A stretch of 64,000 nucleotides of DNA from Seminavis robusta (lineage: Eukaryota; Bacillariophyta; Bacillariophyceae; Naviculales; Naviculaceae), in assembly GCA_903772945.1 (NCBI GenBank), contig CAICTM010000081.1:1-64000 (forward strand), in the 5' to 3' direction. The first letter of the stretch is position 1; each line of letters starts with the position of its first letter. The notes under the pieces were generated by a model that made no database searches, was not told the DNA's origin, and saw only the letters and a program-made list of their open reading frames with translations. Shown here in pieces: positions 43,110 to 52,615 of this stretch. The translations under genes and the position numbers were made by a program.

Positions 43110-43755
43110 TTACAAAGCGAATCTAACACCAGCACTAAAGCCGCCCATCGAAGTGAAGCCACCACTGATGCTGCTCGTAAAAGTTACATTGGGGTTTGCG
43201 TTCAAGAGGTTGGCCAAGGCGGATCCGGCCTTCACGGCTACTTTTCCACTGGAAACGAAAACTTGCTCCGAATGGTGACCTAAACCGCAAACTTCGCTGC
43301 AGAAATGCTCACAGTTTTTCGAAGCAAGGTTATAGGTAGCCACCCTCACCGATACGGCCCTTGGCTCGGTCGGCTGCAGCTTGACCACCATGGTGGATAA
43401 GCCAAGCTTTCTTGCCTTGGTGCTGGGTTGATTCATTCCAGGACTACTCCACCTGTCTGCCTGCTCACAAACTCTCCGTTTCCGACGTACATGAAATGGT
43501 GCTTGTAGAGAGATCCCATGCTTCCATCCGTCATGAGCCAGTCGCCTGGTTGCAATAATACCGGTAGGCCGCCAAGGTGGGCTTCTCGAGGCGGCACCGC
43601 GGCTGCGTTTGCATTTTCTTCTGCAATGAGATCCACATTGTGATCCGAGCATCGAAACGTCGCCCTCCAGGTTAGATTGCCATTCACCGTCACGTTTCAT
43701 TGGCCGTCGTCCGTGACAATCAGCGCTCCATCAACAGGGCACCTGTAGTAAATCA
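43110..43755 (-). pseudogene. LRAT-domain (NlpC/P60-like) protein pseudogene
   Basis: Two parts of an LRAT fold lie in different frames of the minus strand. Upstream, about 43690-43435, reads LLQPGDWLMTDG, then LYKHHFMYVGNGEFV, with the H-box His expected in LRAT and HRASLS-type proteins. Downstream, about 43440-43110, reads VATYNLASKNCEHFCSEVCG with the NCEHF catalytic Cys box, followed by a Gly/Ser/Phe-rich tail. A one-base frame change near 43440 separates them. An in-frame TGA at 43699-43697 cuts off a further upstream stretch (CPVDGALIVTDDG) that fits the same protein. No intron with sensible size rescues either break. LRAT enzymes move acyl groups on lipids. This copy looks dead, or carries assembly errors. 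Confidence 0.65.
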
Positions 43756-44365
43756 TCTCGAACCTGGCTGTAAAAAGAGACAAAGCAGGAAATTATGAGA
43801 ACTAGCTATTTTAATAGTCTGGCAACGAGAATCGTATTTGGGGAGAACCTAGCTAGTGTAGCAACGAGTATTGTAGCTACTTCCGAATTCGGGCTTGAGC
43901 TAGCTGGCTACCGGTACCGGTACCGTAAAAGTATATCCCTGAACTGAGAGAAATACTGAGAGCCTGTACCTGTGGTAGCCATCCTACAGGAGGTATCCTC
44001 GAGGTATACCAACGCCACCAACACCTGGTGTATGCTTGGTTGTCGGTCGTTCTTTTCCTCCTTCGTTTATACCACTGAGGAGGTCACGTCCTCGACTGTA
44101 AGAAAAATGAGGCTCGCACCTCTACTACTCACTGTTAAGATAACGGACGCACCTCTATTATCTCTCGAAAACGCACATAGCAGTAGCTACTAGTAAAATC
44201 GCTGTACGTACGTTCCAAAAGCACAAGTCCAAAATCGCTGGCTCCGTACATGTACGAAAAAGCCACAAGTCCACGAAAACGAAAACACTACAGCTACAAG
44301 CACAAGTCTATGTAACAGACTCACTATTAGGCATGACTACCATGCTTATCAAACTAAGGTCAACT
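43756..44365. other. intergenic, left flank of the Crypton
   Basis: About 600 bases with no gene. The word CACAAGTC recurs three times at about 44220-44310 and again inside the recombinase intron. GTACCGTAAAAGTATA at 43920-43935 is repeated exactly at 47197-47212 on the other side of the recombinase gene. Confidence 0.45.
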
Positions 44366-47212
44366 TTACTGAGCACGAACAATACAAAGATCCTCATGCA
44401 GACTGCCCATAATGGTGTCCTGCTTGATGGCAGCAGTAATATTCAAAACACTTCCTTTGTAATGCTCCTCAATCTTGGAGATGACCCAAGCTGGAGCTTT
44501 CTGAGCATTGACAAGTGTAGCCATGAGAGTCCAGAGTGGCTTCCTCCTGGAGTAGGTTGACTTGCAAGCCCTGATATCTTCAGCAGTGAAGTTCTTGGCT
44601 GGCTTGTTGCCACCAATACCATGCATCCACTCTTGCCAAGCAGAGCCAACAGTTCTGTACTTGGCTAGCTTGGCAGGCCTACTATCAGCAGGGGTGGTGG
44701 CCACAGCTTGTCTGTACCTGAGGCTAGTCTGGCCATTCCGGCGAGTCATTTCCACAGTCAACCCATTTCTAAAAAGATTACCATCTACCTGATCAGGTGT
44801 TGCCATCCTTGGAGGCTGAACAGCAATCCTAAAAAGCATACAAAAATACAGAGTTAGCAGCAGTAATAGCCATGGTTGCAATAGCCAACAGCCACAAGTC
44901 CACACTTACCTGCAAATGTTGCCATTGAGTTTCGTCAGCTCCGCGCCAAGCCAAGTCTCCAACCAGCCTCTCAAAGCAGCAGCCGCACTGTCGCGGGTCC
45001 TACCTTCCTGCGCAATGAGCTGCTGGAGCTGGTTGTGCTGCGCAATAATCCTTGTCAGAATCTCCTCGTTCGTTCGTACCTGCTGTTGCGTTTGCATAGC
45101 CGTCACCTGCCGAGACTGATTGGCAACTTGACGAGTGCTTGCCTGGCCGGTCGTTCCCGTAGTGCCACCAGCCGTGCCACCGCCACCTCCCGTATCCATC
45201 GGCTCGATTTCGTTGATGTGGAGCTTGGTGTTGTGCGTCCAAATAGAGAGAGGCACTTTCACCACAGGGTTGACGCCAACAGGAATATCGGCCTTGATGC
45301 GCTCGTACGCATCTTGGATCCTAACACGAACGGGAGGCTCCATCCTCTCCTCCCAAGATTCGTCAAGAGCAGCCCACAAAAGAGGCAGAGCCAAGTGAAG
45401 CGAAATGTCGTTGACACCGTCGTAAAAGGCATGTGTCCTTGGCACCACATGCTCAATCAACCAGTCGGGAGTCACTCTCTTGGCATCCGGGTGTAGCTTG
45501 TAGGCAATAGGAGCCCCCATGCAAAGCTTTTCGGCAACACGGGCGTCGATCCAGGGCTGTTCAGGCGAAATGTAGGCATCAACAACCCGTCCAGACAAGC
45601 GAGCCTTCCAGCGACCTCGAATGTCAACTTCGTCAGCAGTAGCACCCATTCCTCTTGCCAGAGTTGCAGCAAACTTCCGAATGCTGTGACTCCCAAGAAC
45701 ACCGGCAATGAGGAGCGCCACAGCCAGAAATGGAGCCGACAAAAAGACAGCCTTGAGAATGTTGCGGTAGGCTGCGTTGCAGTGCTTGGGAGCCAACTTG
45801 GGATCGCTTTCGGGAGTAAAGAGGAATGCATCTTCCCGACCAGCGGCGCCATACCCGTAGTTGAAGGACGCCTCCATGTAATTCGCCAATCCGAGCATAG
45901 CACAAAAGTCGGTATCCATCGACCCAAGAATGATTTGGTCGGGGCATTGTCGTTCTTCCGAAATATTCTTGGACCAATGCACCTTGCAACTGAGCGCAAA
46001 AGGGAAGTCTGGATGCGGCTTGTAGTCGGAATACTTCAACTTGGAGATGTCATCCGTCCTGGTGATGAGATGGACTTGCTGCTTCAACATGCAGGCTGTA
46101 CGGATGGTCGATTCAAAGCTCCCTTTGCCGTAGAGTTCATGGACCACCTTGCGATACTCTGTTTCCGTCAAATCCCTGGTGGCACAGGACTTCTTCCCGC
46201 GGTGTTGAGTCTCCGCTTTCTTGACTTCCTTGACCACTTCGTTCACAGGATCGGACTTGGTTGGATTGCCGGAGGTTCCATTCCATGTGGCACCTTTGAT
46301 GGGCATGTAGAAGGAAATAGCCTTCTTGTCTTGCTCAAGAGTAGAGGAGCGGCAAGTTGGATTCTGCTCGAGGTCTTTGAAGTCAACGTCCGTCGTACCA
46401 TACGCACGCCATTTCAAGTAGTCGGCAACGTGATGTGGTTGGATGCCGCCCAAAGCACTGGGTTGGAAGCGAGCCGCCTTGGTGTACGTCCTCTTGTGCA
46501 GCCAGCTCATGAATTTGATGAAGAGTCGATGGTAGTCCCGGTTGTACTTGGGCTGCTCCGTGGGTGCTTCAGGAAGTTCCGGCACGTCTTCCAAGCCAAG
46601 GGCTGCTCCAGCATTGGCATTGGCCATGGCCATGGTGGATGAATTGTTTGGTCAACAAAGGAAATGTTGGTTTGGTTGAGTTGGAATTTCGGCAGAGTTT
46701 CCTTTACAGAGTAGAAGGATTGAAAATAATGAGCTCAAAACTGAAGAAAACTGAACTGGCTAGCTACTAGCTGCTACCTGTACGGAGAAGATCGATCGAT
46801 CACGGGATTTCGGCGTTTGTCGCCTCTTTGCTTGAGTATGCTTGAACGATTCGTACGGTGGCTGCTTGAGTATGCTGACAACCTGCAACGGTTGGATCGG
46901 AACGATCAATCGGATCTCATGGGAATGGCACGGTATGTGTTGGGATACTTAGGGCGAAATTGGAATCCTCTCAGTATGTGAGTTGGTCTTATGTATGCAG
47001 GCGCCCCTGTTATATCTTATCTGTTGCAGTTTATTTAATAATGGGAGTCTTATTGAGAGGATCTTTGTTTCAATGACTGCCGATACCATAGGTTTTCTAC
47101 CTAGCATACTGTCATTGATCCTGAGGGTATGTAAGATCCCCATAGTGTAGTGGGAAGCACATACTGAGCCTGTGCAACTACTGTTGCAGAAACGTAGTAC
47201 CGTAAAAGTATA
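43920..47212. mobile_element. Crypton-type DNA transposon, candidate extent
   Basis: The coding part (44366-46633) is a tyrosine recombinase of the Crypton kind. Cryptons move as DNA through circular intermediates and have no terminal inverted repeats, so the ends are hard to see. A 16-base direct repeat (GTACCGTAAAAGTATA) lies on both sides at 43920-43935 and 47197-47212 and may mark the outer limits. The true ends could be closer to the gene. The gene itself has no internal break, so the copy looks young and whole. Confidence 0.5.
44366..46633 (-). CDS. Crypton tyrosine recombinase with GCR1_C-like DNA-binding domain
   Basis: Two exons, 46633-44910 and 44828-44366, with an 81-nt GTAAGT-TAG intron in phase 2, giving 728 residues. 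An N-terminal SAM-like part (about 28-110) precedes the catalytic core. That core has Arg in TRTDDISKLK (192), a Lys-containing beta turn near 222, HSIR (His316, Arg319), Trp342 in IRGRWK and the nucleophile Tyr354 in VVDAYI. This R-K-HxxR-W-Y set is complete. After a Gly/Thr-rich linker and a Gln-rich coiled coil (about 525-560), exon 2 carries KYRTVGSAWQEWMHGIGG and YSRRKPLW, close to the GCR1_C DNA-binding domain seen in Cryptons. It cuts and rejoins DNA for transposition. The CryptonS subgroup of stramenopiles is the likely home. Confidence 0.85.
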
Positions 47213-47670
47213 GTACCGGTAGAGAGGGGGAACGCCCAAGTTCGGGCCGTTTGTATCATCTGTACTGGTACCGGTACTAGCTAGTAGTAGACATACATGT
47301 ACGACTGTAGTCGTATCTTTGACGATTCTTGGGGTCTGATTGATTGGTAAGTGTGCGGTAAACGTGCTCTTTCTATCACACTAATCGGGGAGCGAGAAAG
47401 CAGGTTATGGTCATATAGTACTGAAATTTTTATATGACACCGTTGGACCCAATTTCTCCTAAGTAATTCAACCGATAGTACAATTGGCACAGTGATTTGA
47501 AATTTTGGAGAGTACAAGACTTGTTCACCCGTTAAGTCTGCAGCATTGGTGCGTCGTATCTTTTCGGAGGGAAAACTTGGCGCTTCATCTCACAAAATAA
47601 GATCCGTACCTCTATCGATTGTCGTCGAGTCATTGAAAGTCGTCAAGTTTAAAGAACAACTACATTTACT
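46634..47670. other. intergenic, right flank of the Crypton
   Basis: About 1 kb without a supported gene. ATCGATCGATCACG lies near 46793, the 16-base repeat at 47197-47212 and ACCGGTACTAGCTAGTAG near 47272. It includes the promoter side of the recombinase and of the ORF at 47671. Confidence 0.45.
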
Positions 47671-48351
47671 ATGAGGTTCAATACTAGTGCAGGTTTTTCA
47701 AAGTTTCTTTTAGCTGTACCGCATTACCCTTTCAATGAGCTGAAGGCTACCCGAAACAGCATCTCTCTTAAGTATGTATTCTTGGAGGAGAGTCACCAGG
47801 AGCGAACTGGACATTTGCCTGTGTATTGTGTACCAATCACCTGCTTTGAGGCACCTATCCTTGAGGAGCTCATCATTAGTGGAAGGGCCAAAGTTGTCAC
47901 TCCCAAAATGAATGGAATCATTGAGGCCATGCAGTTTTGGGGAATTGAGAAGAGTGTTGACTGGTACCAGAATGTCATAGGCACCTGTAATGACATTGTG
48001 AGCTATCCTCTTGCTGTGGAGGAGAAGAACATGTACAAAGAGTGTATCTGGTGGCTGGCGAAAGAGATGTGTGTCAATGCATTCGGCAGGAGCTCCAGCT
48101 ATGAGAAGCAGATCTGTGAAGCTTGGAATGACATGTTTGACAGGACATACAATGATGGTACCTCCTGGACCTTCAAGCAGCTTGCTTGTTTATCTGATGA
48201 GTATGTGGAAGGGTGCATCAACCACATCCACATCAATGGAGTCCTTGAAACTCACGAGGAGCCTTGGATGTTTGAAGATGGACCTGAGCCGGTTCTAGTG
48301 CTGGAAATTGAAAGAGGAAAAAGAATTTGTTGGTCTCTGTTATCCAAGTAG
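47671..48351 (+). CDS. unrecognised 226-residue protein near transposase gene
   Basis: One frame from ATG (47671) to TAG. Composition is that of a globular protein, with many Trp, Cys, Phe and Tyr and no low complexity. Residues about 63-90 (FEAPILEELIISGRAKVVTP, then IIEAMQFWGIE) resemble the end of a BTB/T1-type domain (helix, short strand, then an EAxxWGI helix). That likeness is weak. The C-terminus is acidic. Its last 57 bases overlap the predicted end of the transposase-like gene on the opposite strand. It may be cargo of the DDE element, a captured host gene or a small host gene next to it. I cannot name its function. Confidence 0.5.
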   Translation: MRFNTSAGFSKFLLAVPHYPFNELKATRNSISLKYVFLEESHQERTGHLPVYCVPITCFEAPILEELIISGRAKVVTPKMNGIIEAMQFWGIEKSVDWYQNVIGTCNDIVSYPLAVEEKNMYKECIWWLAKEMCVNAFGRSSSYEKQICEAWNDMFDRTYNDGTSWTFKQLACLSDEYVEGCINHIHINGVLETHEEPWMFEDGPEPVLVLEIERGKRICWSLLSK

Positions 48352-51300
48352 TCACCCAGTAACACTAGTAAACTCACCTTTTTATCAAACCACTTCTCCA
48401 CAAACTTCTGTTGCCATGGATGGGTGGGAAGATTGCAATGCTGCCCAAATAGGAAGACACCATCAACTGTGGCATGGTGCTTCTTGGTTTGGCGGCACTT
48501 GCCACAATAGTCTCTTCTGCATGTCTTGGCAACTCCCTCATCAGCGGCGACATGGTTGCTTCTTTTGAATCCACACAGCTCACAAAACATTCTGCTCCTG
48601 AAAACATACCTTACAGGAAGTGGCATTGGATTCGCCGGTTGTTGTGGAGGAGGCGAAACCAACATGGCATTGTTGGAAGTACCACCAGGCCGGATTGCTC
48701 CCACTGTAATTGTGCTGTTCAGAGTGGTTGGATTCCCAAATGGAGTAGGACCACCATGCCGAACATACTCAGGAGGAGTGACTCTTTCAGGAGAAGGTGG
48801 TGCAGTGACAAGCCGTCGGTTGGCTTGCATGGTACCGGTTCAATCGTTCCCGATCAGGATCGTTTGCCAGAGGAGCTGTTGCTTGCAAACTTTCCAGCTC
48901 TCGTCGCTTCTTGTAGTAGTCAAGCAGCATTGTACGGCTCTTTCTGTTGATCAGTACTATCCTGTCATCACCTTTGCTCCAGTCGGTAAATCGTCGAGCC
49001 ACCTCATTATTCCAATCTCGTTCGAAACAGGTGTAGGTGTTCGATCCTGTCTTGGCATCAGGGCTATAGTGCAGGTGTCGGTGGTCAAACCAAAGGGCCT
49101 CTTCTTTGTCAGTTGCTGTAGCCCCAGTACTGGAATCAGGTGATCGAAACGGTAGCCATGCATGTTTCTTGGTCAATCGCTGGAAGGCTTGAAGTGTTGT
49201 TTCCTTTGTGATAGCTTCCGGCAAGATCTTATTTAACTCTGCGCGAATAAGTGCCTCATTTTGTTTGTCAGTTGCCGCAATAATAGCACTGACATCCCTC
49301 ACTGGTTCGTTGTTGGCTTGTGCAATAGCTAAATCGTCTTCCCCCATAACTATTTGAATGTCTTGGTCAGCATCTTCTTCCGTGACATCGGCTTCCGCGG
49401 GATCGTCTTCAACACCATCTATTATCTCATCGTCATCTACTGGATCATCTTCTAGGTTCCTACCAGTTGGATTTGTAGGATTCGCCACTTCTTCCAAGTC
49501 GTCTGGCAACTCATAAGCAAATCCAAGGTACTCTTCTTCCACAGTGCCGGCCCTTATTGTACTCGGAGCAGACACATTGCTGAATGGAAGGCGATCCTCT
49601 TCATAACCAACAGCTTTGGCAAGACCATTCAACAAAAGAAGCTTCTCTGTTTCCACTGTTCCATGATCTTCTTGGCCAAGACGGATAATGGCTTTGCGAT
49701 GGTTCTTCCATTCAAAGAAATAAGACATCAACCGCTCTGCACGATGTATCCCTATGCACCAAGTTGAAGATAAAAGAAATTGTGAGATGACAATAAACAA
49801 TGCAAGCACAAGTCAGAATTGCTCTTACCGATATAGGTGGCACTGAGAATGCGGTATGCTAAATCCAAATTGTCCCTTTCATTGGTGTTGGTTCCTCTTG
49901 AGACATATGTCTTGCTGCTCTTTGGATTGTAGCGGAAGATGTTGACAATGGAGGGGTCAGGATCTGTTAAACACCCTTTGTCAATGTAGGTCATCTGTTG
50001 TTTAATGACATCTCTGTTGGAGGTAGACGCCTTAAAAAACCTCTTTGGAGGGGGCCTTGTGTCATTGTCTTGCCAAGTGGAGAGCACTCGCTCTGTTTCG
50101 GCATCCTTGGCAATGAAGTACTCCAACACAGCTTCCACATTTGCTCGTAGTGTAGCTGGAGATGGGATCGTTGAGTTGGCCTCCTTCAATACCTCCTTCA
50201 CTGTTGGTTCCCTCTTCTTCTTGGCTTTGACAACATCAAAAGCACGGTCATACTCTGAAGGAGTTATGACAAAGATGGCACGGCTCATCATTGCTCGGAA
50301 AATTCCACCCTGGGCCGAATTCCAGTCAACCAAGATCTTGTTCCATCTCTTCAGCCAATGAAATGGATCCAACAGAACGCTGCATCCTGGAAAGCAGGTC
50401 TGTACAGTACGAAAGACCTGACAGCAGTTGTCCACATAACAGACCTTGACCACCTCAGAATCAATTGGAAGGGCCCTTTCGACATAGGGGATACCCTTGA
50501 CCGACAGATCTTGCTTCTTCTTGCTCTCCTCTTGGGCAAACTTCACTCTGGCATTTCGATTCAGCCTACCACGAAGCCGGTGCAGATCCGGCAGGATTTC
50601 TTTGAAGCTTTCAGAGTATTTCAGCGCCTTCCAAAATATGGTCAGCCCGTCTTCATTCTGAATTGTCACAAGACACTTGTAAGGGGCGAATGATTTGCCT
50701 GCTCCAGTCCACACTCTTATCTTCCCAGCAATCTTGTAATTGAAATCAACCTTGACAATCACAGCATTCAGCCCCATCATCTTGGACTCCTGAAACAATT
50801 TGCGACTGTTGAATACGCTGGTGACAATGGAGTCAATGCGATGTTTACTCAAGTGCCGGGCATTATACCCCTTCTTTTCTTTGAAAGGGGAGAATTTGGG
50901 TGGTCGCTCATCCTCCACTTCTTGTTCCACGGTGCCATTGGGATTAATTGGCGCTGCTGGTTCCTCTTGTGCCTGCTGTTGTACATAGTCGTTAAGCTCG
51001 TTAGTAGCATACGTGTAGTCATCTTCAGCGATTTGGAGTTCCTGAGAACGTTTCTCCATCTCCACCAAGAAACCCTCATAATACTTGACTACCTTTTGTT
51101 TCCAGCCCGGTAGCAGACGCCGTAGTTTGGGAGAATAGTCATGAATGTTACAGTCGCGCAACTGATGTGCCGAATGGATTCCTGCTTCCTTCAATGTGCG
51201 AATCTTCGTGGACCCCAATCCGGGTAGCTTGTTTCTCGAACCATGAACATTGTGGTTGTCCTTAGATTTAAGTAGACGGTCAAATGACATGTCGGCTTCA

Positions 51301-52088
51301 TATCGTCCCTTCGCCGTAGCATATGCCATCTTTGCCTTGTTGTAGTAGGCTTCGTGTCGCAGCTTCTTCATATCCTTGTATTCTTGCAACTCAATGTCAG
51401 GATCAGCTTCAACCATGTAGTCTTCCATTCTCCCCCTTCTCTTCTTTGGTCGGCAATCTATGCGGTTTCTTCCAACAGCAGAGAGGTAAAGAGAGTGGTC
51501 CGATAAGTAGGCGTTCACTGTCTGGGCCTTGAGTCGAGCGGCGATCATCGCTGTTGATTGCGTGGTGGCCTCTTCAATGACATGACGCAGCAATTCCTCC
51601 TCCACAGCATAGTCAGGCCCTAGATAGAAGTTGAAATATGACTGATACAGCGATGCATCAAATTGCATAAAATGCTTGTTGTATCCTGCGAAGCGGCGGC
51701 TGCATCTAGAACACGGGTAAAGCACCGTGTCCAAATATTTGTGTCTGTTGATGCCAAACAAAATCTTGGGACAGTTGATCCACCTCGCCCTCCCAACTGT
51801 GACATGACTATTTCTCTTGCAATGGGGACACTTCGGTGTGTGGTTTTTCAACAACAGATGGGGCACGAACACAGCCAAATGCTTCACATAGAAACTCTCC
51901 ACGTTCGTTTTACGACCTTCATTCAAAATATTGCTGTCATTGGGACCCCTGCATGGAGCGATGTTGCGCCAGTTGTTCGCCCTAAAGAAGCCAACATGAT
52001 CCTTCTCTATCTCACCACGAATCTTCTTGATGAAGCGCCATTGCGCACTCCCGAACTGCGATGGGCAGCCGTCATCTGTTGATGTCAT
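48295..52088 (-). CDS. DDE-type transposase-like protein with zinc ribbon and HhH motif
   Basis: Exons inferred: 52088-49829, 49751-48836, 48597-48378 and a tiny last exon at 48300-48295, giving about 1130 residues. The first intron (77 nt, GTAAGA-TAG) is clear. The second (48598-48835, weak GTACCA donor, TTTTCAG acceptor) is needed to keep the frame. The N-terminus has a zinc ribbon (C87xxC90, C126xxC129) in a layout I associate with DUF6729. KLPGLGSTKIRTLKEAGI near residue 290 is a helix-hairpin-helix. The core reads VIVKVDFNYKIAGK (Asp about 448) and VCYVDNCCQVF (Asp about 553), then LLDPFHWLKRW, like DDE transposases. A long acidic segment follows, then a Cys/His-rich finger (FCELCGFKRSNH, CGKCRQTKKHH). 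The superfamily is not assigned. Confidence 0.62.
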
Positions 52089-52137
52089 TGTCAGTGCTTT
52101 TCGCTCCGGTGCTTATTTTTATGGTCGCTCCACGCTG

Positions 52138-52153
52138 AATTTGAATTCAAATT
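52138..52153. repeat. 16-base perfect palindrome
   Basis: AATTTGAATTCAAATT reads the same on both strands. It lies 50 bases upstream of the transposase-like ATG, so it could be a binding site for the element's own protein or simply a chance AT-rich palindrome. Confidence 0.5.
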
Positions 52154-52160
52154 GAAGATA

Positions 52161-52615
52161 GAGTTAGGGTGCGCGCCATTTTCGAGGGTTAGACCTCCAA
52201 ATATTCGTGCTCTAACTAGAATATTTCACAGACTCGCAGCTTTTTTCGTGGTCGTGGGAAAGAGGGACAAAGGCGCGATTGGTGTGGATTAGATTGTACA
52301 CTTTAAGTTGTTTCTCTATGTTTTAGACGGGATAAACAGGGAAGATACGGGGCGTATTACTTATGAAAAGGTATCTTTCGAGGACACTAAGGGAAAATAT
52401 GAGACCTGGGACCTGGGACGTCTGACCTCCTCCCCCTCTTTTTTTCCTCCTCCTGCACAGAACCGGTACGGGCGCAGACCCACTAATCATCGTGCAGGGC
52501 GGAGAAGTCGAAAAGATACAAAAAGTTACCTCTCCGGTTTCCCTTACATGTATTATTAGCTTTGGATCTCATTTTTTCATGCATCGAGATCAAACCAAGA
52601 GGAAAAATCAGCAAC
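52161..52615. other. divergent intergenic, no gene seen
   Basis: About 450 bases between the divergent transposase-like gene and the cyclotransferase-like gene. A pyrimidine-rich run (CCTCCTCCCCCTCTTTTTTT and more) lies at about 52427-52456. It should include the promoter of the gene at 52616. Confidence 0.45.

Larger units (their letters stand above)
48295..52160. mobile_element. unclassified DDE DNA transposon, ends not seen
   Basis: The coding part of 48295-52088 defines a minimal extent. I could not find terminal inverted repeats or target-site duplications by eye. A perfect 16-base palindrome, AATTTGAATTCAAATT, at 52138-52153 lies just upstream of the gene. The neighbouring ORF at 47671 could belong to the element. 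Confidence 0.45.

Noticed and set aside
44906-44909. Recombinase ending at the stop right after NGNICR
   Set aside because: The stop lies in a GTAAGT donor. Splicing gives the GCR1_C-like exon, which completes the Crypton architecture.
45686-46642. Plus-strand frame of 318 codons
   Set aside because: It is antisense to the recombinase gene, whose frame holds the catalytic residues in order.
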